Below, one piece after another: positions 19,866 to 29,044 of a DNA stretch of 32,503 nucleotides. The notes beneath the pieces are model-generated. The model saw only the letters and a list, made by a program, of their open reading frames with translations. It searched no databases and was not told the origin of the DNA. The position numbers were made by a program, and so were the translations under genes. Source of the stretch: Gnetum montanum (taxonomy: Eukaryota > Streptophyta > Gnetopsida > Gnetales > Gnetaceae); NCBI GenBank assembly GCA_015680685.1, contig MNCI01021515.1:139589-172091 (forward strand), in the 5' to 3' direction. How positions within the stretch are numbered: the stretch's first letter is position 1; every line of letters starts with the position of its first letter.

Positions 19866-20582
19866 TTCTGAAAAATGAATGAATGCGTGTAGTGTGGTTT
19901 TGAATAGTTGAATGAAATATTTATTCGAGTGGATTTTACTTGGGCATAGTTCATGAATGGTAATAAAGATTGAGATTGTTTTTCATCATTGTAGCATTCA
20001 CTTAGTTTATTTATTTTACTTAGCTAATTTCTTTAATTAGTTTAATTTTCATTTCTTTAATATGCTTACTTTAGCCTAGTCTTTTACCTTTCTCAAGAAC
20101 TTTACTATTTTGTGCTTATTAGTAAGGTGGAATGAGTATGACTAGTTTTGATTGTATAAGTGTACTTGTTTGGTAATCCTAGTAGTGTTATTTCTTGGTT
20201 CACCTAGTAGCATAACACTTGGTAACCTAATGATGATTACATGATCCCAAGACATGTATGGCAAGCTGAGAATGGTTACTCATCACCATAGGATAGAATA
20301 AACTTGCATTTCTATTATCACTTAGATTTAGACCTTATTCTCATTTTCATTATCTTTGCACTAAGGAGTAATATGAGCTGACAACATCAAGATATCATAT
20401 GCCTCACTTAGAGTTAAAACCATACACTTACACTTCACTATCTTGAAGTGGAAAGATAATAATCATAAACCGATTATCAACTTCTAGCATACTTACATTG
20501 TTCATCCATGGATTACAATCTAGTCATGTGTGTGCACTTATGACTTATATGGTGGAGTGTTTGGATACCTTACTACTCATCA
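19866..20582 (+). mobile_element. LTR2: 5' LTR of element 2, lacking U3 and TATA box
   Basis: From about 19866 (GAATGCGTGTAGTGTGG) it aligns with 32262 onward in LTR3 and ends CTACTCATCA before the PBS. The first ~230 bp of the LTR (palindromes, TATA box) are missing and the sequence before it is the 3' region of element 1. AATAAA is at 19962-19967. Triplet repeat units start near 20169, 20194 and 20218. A complete LTR made by reverse transcription would contain U3, so a later deletion or recombination has removed it. Confidence 0.75.
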
Positions 20583-20583
20583 T

Positions 20584-20601
20584 TGGTGCCATTGTTGGGG
20601 A
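20584..20601 (+). promoter_or_regulatory. Primer-binding site of element 2
   Basis: TGGTGCCATTGTTGGGGA, one base after the LTR end. There are four differences from the recalled tRNA-Asp complement, all C-to-T or G-to-A. Confidence 0.78.
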
Positions 20602-20731
20602 TGTGTCAATATTTACTTAGTAGTTGATCTTATAGAGTTCATTGTATTTAGAATCATGAAGTTTTTCCTACACATTTTTAATCAATCTTCTTAACACAAA
20701 AACACAAACTTAAGAGCATTAAACATATGAC

Positions 20732-23100
20732 ATGGCTTTGACACTTATGGAAAAGTCACCACTTGCTAAAGAAACTCAAATGAGTCATGAAAAAAGACAT
20801 GATGAAGAAGATTGAAGTGTGTTGATGCAAATTAGAATTTCATATTCTCATAAAGATCCATATTATCCTGACTTCACATTTATCTTCCATCAAGATGAAT
20901 AGCTAAGGTGGAGAGATTTGTAGGGCAACATCATTTTGCCTCTTGAATGGTTGAACCTTGAACACTCACAAGAAGGATATCATGTTACTAAATACATGAC
21001 CAAGCCATATCAACCCATGAAAGTACAAGTAAATAGGGATGCTTCCATGAAGACAAGACATGAGAACAATAAAGGAAAGCAAGTAACTCACAATGTTGTC
21101 TTGGAAGAAATCAATGATGATACATTCCTAATGAAGAAACTCCATCAAATTCATGAATCCCATTCACATACACCTATCATTCATCTAGAGGAACTTGCCA
21201 AAATACAATTGCTTTTGACCCTTATGAAAACACCTAGGAGAGATGCATAAGAGTTCAAATATAGGTGGAGCTCAAGGCCTAAAGCTTCTGCAGAACCATA
21301 AGAGAATGAATCACAGAGTCATAGAAGAAGAACTAACTAGCACCATTCTCCAACTACTTCCTCTTCCTCCTTATGATCATCAGTGGAATTTGACAAGATG
21401 AAACAAAGACCTAGAATCTATGATAGGGAAAGACGTAGGGATCATGAGAGATATGAATACCAAAGAAGGTATCTTAACAAAGAAGAAGATGATTATGAGT
21501 AACAAAGAGATGGAATCAAGCATGGAGAAAGGGAATGACACTATGAACATCGAAGGGTTTACAACTATAACCAAGCCTATAAACCTGACAATCATGGAGA
21601 ACTCCTACTAGCCACTCACAATATGATTAACATTAGAGAGGCATTTTATATTCCTACTAGACATGTAAGGGATAGTTGCATTAAGAGACTAGACATGAAT
21701 AACATTCCCAAATTTGAAGGTGGATATAATGTGGATCCACAATGCCATCTTCAAGCATTCCACGATGCCTGTGCCCTATAGAATATCGAGAGTGATTGGC
21801 AAAAGTTAAAGTTATTTCCCACGACTTTCATCATGGAAATAGAAATCTAGTATCGATCCTTGGAACTAAAATCAATCTAAAGATGGAGCACCATGCTAGA
21901 GCTCTTCAATGATAAGTATTTAACCTATTCAAGAGTGTCCAATTTAAGGAAATAAATCCAAGGATGGAAGAAAGGGATACATGAATCCCTTGATGCAATA
22001 ATGGGCAGATATTATTCTTTACTAAATAGATACCTAGGCCATGGATTTTCACAAAGGATACAACTAAGGCATATTATTGATGGATTAAGGAACAAGACTA
22101 GAGAAACCCTTGGGGTATATTCCCAAGGAAAATTATCAAAAATGAAAGCTCATCAAATTCAAAGATTGATAGACTAGATGACCAAAGAAGAAGGAGAATT
22201 GAAGAAAAGGGAATTAGCTAAGAAATGCAACCAAGATCTTGCAATAAGAAAAAGATATGTTAGAATGTACTATAGACAAGAAGGTGAAACTTCATAAGAT
22301 GCCATTCAAAAGAAGACTCTATCGACCCAAAAATTGTTCAATGACATTATGACAAAGGTAGAGAAAATGTGGGACTTAGTAGATGAGAAATTTGCTACTG
22401 CACTTAAGATAGTGAAGGAGAATACTAAACAAGTGCTAAATAGGAACAAAAAAAAGAAGAGATAATGAATGAAAGAGTTATAAACATAAAGGAAACATTA
22501 TTGCACTTGATGAATTTACAAACTCTACTTAGAAGATGAAGAAGGATGCAAAGTGTTCTAATATGAACATCCTAAGGGATGTTGTCCTATCATGGTCCAC
22601 CTTTAAGTGTCTAGGGAATATGCACTTAACCCAAGATTTTTCAAGAAGTAGATGCCAAAATGATTACGTTAACCACAAGGTAATATTAGACAGCCCTTCC
22701 AACCGACATGCTATCCATGCATACCTTATCGTCAACCACAAGAGCAATACCAGTAGTAGTGGCAATAACTCCAAGCATGAGGAATGCCACCACCTTGGTA
22801 GAAATATTTATATAGGTAACCAAATCCTTATGGATATTACATTCAATGTTTAATCTCTCTAGGAAATACTTTAGTCCATACTTCCTCATAGTACTATTCA
22901 CTAGAGTATCACAAGCCCACTACTCCAGGAATGGATCCAAATCCTTATGCACATCAAACAACAACTAGATCATTAGTTCAACCTCCTAATGCTCTACCAC
23001 CAGTACTACCACTAGTTATGTAGGGAGAATTGCCAACACAACTACAGAAAATGAATGCTACTAGGGTAGTAAATACACAAGAGGATGTGATAATGAATGA
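20732..23100 (+). pseudogene. gag of element 2
   Basis: The start ATG is at 20732 (MALTLMEKSPLAKET). The N-terminal block DFTFIFHQDE then LRWRDL matches the other copies. A basic, Arg-rich linker follows (21400-21560). The core block runs from KRLDMNNIPKFEGGYN (~21690) through ESDWQKLKLFPTT (~21790), RYYSLLNRYLGHGFSQR (~22005) and RETLGVYSQGKLS (~22100). The zinc knuckle at 22546-22600 reads GCKVF, stop, YEHPKGCC, so one Cys and one Gln are lost. The Pro-rich C-terminus spans 22700-23030. Open pieces are 20936-21250 and 21420-21611. Confidence 0.85.
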
Positions 23101-23269
23101 ACCTAGATCTAGGAAACTTTAATTTTTTAAAAAAAGTCTAGAAAAGGTTCAAAGAATGGGAACTTCATCCACAATCACCCCATCCTCATATACTTCTTAA
23201 GGGAATACCAAGCTTTCACATTCTATATATTTGAATTTGACCTCTATCATGCTCACTCAAACTATCATA

Positions 23270-23760
23270 CATTAGATCAAGGAAGGAGCACTTCCCAAGA
23301 AAAGAACATATCCTAGAAGTCCCTTAGTATACCTCCAAATAGCAGGTCATAAATTATGCAAAGTTCTACTAGATTTTTGGTCAAGAGTAAACTTGGTTTC
23401 ATAAGATATGTACAAAGCCAGGAATCTTTTTCTACTAAGGAAGAACAACATCTGATTAGAGCTTGCAGATCAGTTAGTCACTATTCCATTGGGACATGTG
23501 GATAATGTCATTACTGCCATAAGTGGTTGGTCTTTCCTTGCTAACCTCTTAGTGATACATGTGGGGAAAAATTAGAGGGATTTTCCTATAATCATGGGAA
23601 GAGCATGGCTTAGCACTATGGACACTAAGCTAGGAATTAGAGACTTGTCCTTGGAAATTTCTAAGGAAGATGAGGCTAGAATCATACAAAGACACCAACT
23701 TCCATGTATTGCATACAACAATAATAGGTGCAAGTGCATGCGAAAAATCTAGGCCATCAA
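23270..23760 (+). pseudogene. Protease domain of element 2
   Basis: KVLLDFWSRVNLV places the catalytic Asp at 23372-23374. Then come LELADQLVTIPLG, AISGWSFLANLLVIHV, FPIIMGRAWLSTMD (~23585-23625) and GIRDLSLEISKE. The domain aligns well with the protease regions of elements 0 and 1. The triad reads D-F-W-S, probably from D-F-G-S. Stops interrupt it. It lies between gag and RT. Confidence 0.75.
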
Positions 23761-24019
23761 ATAAGGAATCAATAAAACATGCAATTAATGTGTAGAAGAT
23801 ATGTGTGTACAACAATGCTTGTATGCAGAAACCACCAAATAAAAAGGCACCCAATGGCTGAAGATTGAAAAAATGACAACGTAAAAAATGCACATAGAAT
23901 CATTTAATCAAATTCTAAGTGGCTTTGTTAAAGAAGCTGATGAGTTAGAGTAGTTAAGGAAGAAACACTCCTATGTACACTCACATCAAGAAGAAGACAT
24001 CGAGTGGGGATAGCTAGAA

Positions 24020-25010
24020 ATACTAGATAAGTGTAAACTAGAAACTTTAGAGTTGAAATCCCTATTTGAGGTACTAGAATATGTCTTTTTGAATGATAAG
24101 AAATTGATAATTATTAATGCCAATCTTGATAAAGTATAGAAGAGAAGATTATTTCAAGTGGTGAATAAATGGTCAACAACATTTGCATGGTCCTATGATG
24201 AAATAATAGATATTAATCCATGCATATGCCAAAACTGAATTTATATAGATTGCATTATCAAACCATGTCACTAGCCTTAAAGAAAATTGAATCTTAAACT
24301 TAAAGAAGTGGTAAAAAAAGAATTGGAACAACTATTAAAAGTAGGATTCATCTATCCACTAGTAGATACCCTTAGTCATTGTCCTAAAGAAATATGGCAA
24401 GTGGAGGATTTGCATTTAACTTTTGATTGTGGAATTCAACAACATTCAAGGATCACTTTTCTCTACCATTTATTGACCAAGTCCTCGACACCATTGTAGG
24501 ACACCAATACGATATTTTTCTTGATGGGTAGATCAGGTATAATTAGATTTGTGTTGTACTAGAAGATTAAGAGATGACAACATTCACTAGTCACTGAGGG
24601 ACATTTGCCTATAGTGATATGCCTTTTGGCTTTTGTAATGCTCTTGCTACTTTCCAAGGACTAGTACTAAGCATCCTTCAAAAGTAGATTGGTAATGGAG
24701 TAGAGGTATTCATGGATGCTTTTTCCACTTATGTGCTAGACTTCAAATAAGAATTGAACCAACTAGAGTAGGTTTTGAAAAGATGTGTTGAAACTAATTT
24801 AAAGCTCAATTGCCAAAAGAGCCATCTAATGGTCCAAGATGATATTATTTTGGGACATAAAGTATCTCAAAAGGGAATAGAGATAGATTTGGATAAAATA
24901 AGAGTCATTCAAGATATCACCTAGAGGCCACAAATTGTTAAGGATGTTAGATCATTCCTTGGCCACATAGGATATTATAGAATTTTCATTGAAGTTTTTC
25001 AAGGATAGCA
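24020..25010 (+). pseudogene. Reverse transcriptase domain of element 2
   Basis: The pre-RT linker LKSLFEVLEYVF (~24055) and FAWSYDEI (~24183) lead into LKLKEVVKKELEQLLKVGFI (24290-24350). Later blocks are LPFIDQVLDTIVGHQY (~24462), FLDG, MPFGFCNALATFQG (~24620), the catalytic site FMDA (24709-24720), KRCVETNLKLNCQKSHLMV (~24780), ILGHKVSQKGIEIDLDKIRV and SFLGHIGYYR (~24953). The last Asp of FMDD is Ala, and several frame changes occur, so it is inactive. The sequence after FIYP is scrambled relative to element 0. Confidence 0.9.
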
Positions 25011-25059
25011 ATGCCACTAGTAGAACTAACCAAGAAAAGAAAAAATAGTGTGAGAAGGC

Positions 25060-25510
25060 ATTCAAGAAATTAAAGCAAAAATTGGTGGAAACACCAATCC
25101 TTTGAGCTTTGGATTGTTCTAAGCCCTTCTACATTTTGATAGATGCTTCAAACTATGCACTGGGCATAGTACTTACTTAACTCAATGATTAGAAAAGACC
25201 ATATTACATACATTATACTAGTCAAAGCATCACCAGAGCACAACTCAACTACACCACTATAGAAAAGGAGCTTATGGCCTTGATGTATGTGCTTGAAAAA
25301 TTTATATATTATGTGCTCAAGTGCCTTATTTACGTCCACATGAATAATAGTGCCATCAAGTTTTTGATGCATAAACCAACGGTTAGTCTAAGGATGATAC
25401 AATGGCTTGTGATACTACAAGAGTTTGACATCACAATGATAGACAAGAAGGAAACTAAAAATGTTGTAGCAAATAATTTTCCAAGACTAAGATGGGAATC
25501 GCAAGAATAG
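25060..25510 (+). pseudogene. RNase H domain of element 2
   Basis: FYILIDASNYALGIVL (25128-25176) keeps the first catalytic Asp. TIEKELMALMYVLEKF (~25255-25302) keeps the Glu. VHMNNSAIKFLMHKPTVS (~25337-25388) has Asn where Asp is usual. The piece 25274-25510 is open. It lies between RT and integrase, as in element 0. Confidence 0.87.
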
Positions 25511-25689
25511 GATGAACTATTTTCAGACCAATTTCCTGATGAAAATTTGTTGACAAAGACAACAATGATTGTCAACTCAATAGAAAAGTCATGGATTACT
25601 GATTACCTAACTTATATAACTACATAATAGCTTCATGTTGGGTGGAATAGGAAATAAAAGGAATAGGTCCTTCACAAAGTTAAATGATA

Positions 25690-26910
25690 TATGGAAATTA
25701 ATGGAAATCTTTACAAGATCTATGCCAATGGATTAGTTAGATCGTATGTTATGAAAGAGAACCAGCAAAGAATCTAGCAAGATATGCATGAGGGACCATG
25801 TGGTGGTCACTATGCAAGACATAGAATAGCACTGAAGCTAATGATGGCAAGCTAGTTTTGGCCTACCATATTTAGGGATGCATATAAATTCACTTAGTCT
25901 TTTGAAAGATGCTAATGTGATGGAGAATAATAATGATAAATGAAGGGAAACACTAATGGATCTAGCCATTAGAGCCATTTGATATATCGGGAATTGATTT
26001 TATGTAGCCCATCGCATTGATGTCCAATGGGAAATCATATATTATAGTGACAATTGATTATTGCACGAAGTAGGCAGAAGAAACTATAGTCAAAGATTGC
26101 ACAACTAAAACAATTACTAAATTCTTTCAAAAACACTTGGTGAATAAGTTTGGAGTACCATGCATGCTCATATATAACAATGGAACACATTTTATAGGAG
26201 CTACATTCAAGAAGCTAATGCAACAACTTAGGGTGAACCACAAACTAACTAGATCATACTATCCCCAAGAAAATGGTTATGTAGAAGTGACTAACTAAGA
26301 AATCATTAGAATATTAATTAGAATAATTAGTCAATTTCAAAATGATTGGAGCACTAAGTTGAATTATGCTCTATAGGCATATAGATCCACATGGAAACTC
26401 CCAATAGGATACTCACCCTATGAGCTAGTTTATGGAAAAATTCCCATACTACCAATCCAAGTGGAGATACAAACCATAGCTACTGCTAGTGAACTTGACC
26501 TAGATCTAAATTTAGCTAAAAAAATGCCTTATGAACGTTAACCTTCTAGAGAAAAATAGAATTATAGCTTTAATGAGTAATGAGATACATAAGAAATATT
26601 CTAAATGTGGGCATGATGTAAGAATACAACAAGTGTAAATATAGCTAGGTGATAAAGTCCTCTACTAAAATCCCAATCATGTGCCATAAAAGGCTAAGTT
26701 CCAAATCTTATGGGAAGGATCCTATATTGTCTATGCAACATACCCATTAGGCGCCATGCAGATCTATCACCCAACTAGCCCATAGAAACTTATCTTGGTC
26801 AATATTTAGTAAGTCAAAACATTCTATGAACATCTTGACTCCTCTATGAATTCTACCTTGTCTACTAAACTGTCCTCAACCCATTCCATCTTCTAGTTAA
26901 CTATTTTAAT
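25690..26910 (+). pseudogene. Integrase domain of element 2
   Basis: YMEINGNLYKIYANGLVRS begins the region (~25690). The zinc-binding part has HEGPCGGHYARH (25788-25823) and a decayed Cys pair. The catalytic core has GIDFM (~25990), IYNNGTHFIGATF (~26170; the second Asp reads Asn) and EVTN, stop, E (~26285). The C-terminal domain has KLPIGYSPYELVYGKIP (~26395) and KFQILWEGSYIVYATYPLGA (~26700), then KTFYEHL (~26815). No chromodomain is visible. It ends at the internal purine tract. Confidence 0.9.
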
Positions 26911-26912
26911 CA

Positions 26913-26930
26913 TAGTCATGGGGGTGTCCA
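26913..26930 (+). promoter_or_regulatory. Internal copy of the polypurine-tract motif in element 2
   Basis: TAGTCATGGGGGTGTCC at the end of pol repeats the terminal-tract motif (TCATGGGGGTA at 64-74). A long T/C-rich tract follows directly (26950-27090). Confidence 0.6.
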
Positions 26931-26949
26931 ATGTGACACTTAGGCACCA

Positions 26950-28375
26950 AAATTTTCTTTTTCTTTTCTTACTACTTTTTCACTTTCTTGATATCTTTTC
27001 TATTCTTTTATACTTTATTCTTTAATATTTTTTAAATTCTTTTTCCATTTTTCCATTCTTATCATTTTTTCAATGATTTCTATTCTTTTTCTAGCAAGAT
27101 GTAGTTCTAATAATGTGAAAATTACCCTATGTTTTCAAATTAGGGAAAGACTAATTCTATATATAGTCAGAATACATCATACATCCACTCATTTTCAATA
27201 ATACAAGATTCTTACAATGGTCATAATGATATTCCTTTCATAATAAAACTAAAATAAACTTATGATTATTATGCTTTGATAGAAATGTGAAGATAAGTGG
27301 GAATCAAAAGGGTGTGACAGTAAGGAGATTTGTGGATTCTCTAACACTACTACTATAATTTTTATCCTATTGTTAAGATTGTATTATTTTCTTGAGTTCT
27401 AATGAAAAATGGAAGTATGGATACAATAAGAGCTACCTTACCATGTCACTGGAAAGACATGTCACCCATGCTTGAAGGTAGTCCTCTAGTACGGTTGACA
27501 TAGTAAAAATATAATAAATGCATAGAATAAAATTTTTGGGGGTTTCACTGGAAGGACATGTTACCCATGCTTGAAGGTAGTTGGCTTCTCAAAAATCTCA
27601 AAAATAAAGTGCTATTAATAAAATCCTTTCTTGAGCTACATTGCCAAGTGATAATGCTTCTTGCAATGGTAGTAGTCTTATAGTTGCTAATTTTGGGATG
27701 ATACAATGTGATGTCACTGGTAAGTGGTATGTACTTGGTTTGTATCTTCGACAGAAATGTTAATGATCACTTTAACCATACATCACACATAAGAATTCAT
27801 TATGCTTATGGTAAGACACATCACATTCTAATTTCTGTAATCTTTTTAATCCTATTCCATCTCATTGGTATATATAATCATAATTCAATGGTTTTATATA
27901 GTATAGTGTTATTTTTCCATTCTGGAAATACTAACATGTGTGTTTTGCAAGGCAGGTATGTTCTACATTCAACTCCTTGAGTACCTATAGATACTTATAG
28001 GTGTGATTACACAAGAGCACTAAGGGTTGAAGCCTACTTTGGGGAGGATGCACTTGTATAACTCTTGTATCTCATACTTGAAGGCCAATTCTACATCATC
28101 TTGTGCCTCTAAGACACTTTAACTATCAATGTTTACTTTCCTAAACTCTCATATCTTATGATACTTTTGGCAATTCTTACTACCATCTCTTATACATATA
28201 ATTCACCTTGTTTACCAAAGATTCCTTCTTTATGATCTTTGATTGCCATGTTTTCATAATCTAAGCATCATCCATAATTAGAGATCCTTTAGAAAACTTT
28301 TACATCTTCCAAACTATCCATTTGACTTAATTTTTTTTTTTTTACAAAAAATTGCTTAAAAATTAATATTTTTTG
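26950..28375 (+). other. Conserved noncoding 3' region of element 2
   Basis: It is the counterpart of 18410-19865 and of 2531-4110 (minus). It opens with a polypyrimidine stretch, then GATTTGTGGATTCT (~27329), two copies of a 35-bp motif (27447-27481 and 27546-27580), TACTAACATGTGTGTTTTGC (~27929) and CTTTGGGGAGGATGCACTTG (~28039). A T-run closes it (28329-28343). An open frame at 27708-27980 has no recognisable domain and is probably accidental. Confidence 0.65.
27447..27580 (+). repeat. Direct repeat of a conserved 35-bp motif
   Basis: Sequences starting CACTGGAAAGACATGTCACC (27447) and CACTGGAAGGACATGTTACC (27546) are 99 bp apart and each ends CTTGAAGGTAG. Element 1 has one copy (19073-19107), and element 0 has one diverged copy on the minus strand (about 3293-3263). 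Confidence 0.8.
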
Positions 28376-28380
28376 GTAGT

Positions 28381-28468
28381 GATGTCGTAGCTATGATGTA
28401 TTAGGTCCTACGACGTTGTAGCTATGATGTCATATTTATGATGTTGAATAAATAAAAATCTATATATA
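28381..28468 (+). promoter_or_regulatory. Internal LTR-like promoter cassette upstream of the third ORF (element 2)
   Basis: A 19-bp direct repeat, GATGTCGTAGCTATGATGT (28381-28399) and GACGTTGTAGCTATGATGT (28412-28430), is followed by TATATATA (28461-28468). The 3' LTR of this element carries the related 14-mer ATGACATCGTAGCT (32098-32111) as the last of four tandem units upstream of its TATA box. CGTAGCTATGA is the core expected where two such 14-mers abut. Element 0 has an equivalent cassette with its own LTR palindrome. A promoter for the third ORF is inferred from this parallel. Confidence 0.55.
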
Positions 28469-29044
28469 CACATGAGGATTTAGAAAATTTTTCATTTTCA
28501 CATTTCAAAGTAAGGTGAGTTCATGCTATTTTTCTAAGCCTTTGATACCTAAACTTCCAAGCTCCGTAACTTCCTCACCATAGCTTCAATTTACATGATT
28601 TTCAAATCCTCTTGATCATTGAGTGATCAACTTAGATGTGGGGCATGCAGGTGTTGGTGGGGGCAAGAATTACATGTAGAAGAGCCAAACTGAGTCAAAT
28701 TTTTCTAACACTAGAAGCAAATATCAAGGTAAGAATGAAGAACAAATGAGAATATTTTAATCCATTAATTAAATAAAACCTAATGAACCTAATTGATTCT
28801 TCTAGCTCACCATCCAATGATACAATAAATAAGAAAGGACAATCAAAGAAGTATTAATAATTAAAAGAATAAGTAAACAAGGGTTTCTTTTTTGAGTTTC
28901 TCTAACTTTGCAATTATAGTAAGAGCCATAGGTAATAATAAGAATAAAATTTTAAACAAAACCAAGGATCTGAGAAAGAAATATGAACTACTAGAGATCT
29001 ATTTAAATCCTTGCATAAGCTCAAGAAAATCTTGATGATTGCAA
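28469..29044 (+). other. Leader between internal TATA box and third ORF of element 2
   Basis: No coding sequence is recognised. It separates the internal TATA box from the ATG at 29045 by about 580 bp. It contains a GTAAGGTGAG-type sequence near 28510, compatible with a 5' splice site, and AT-rich sequence before the ORF. Confidence 0.45.
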
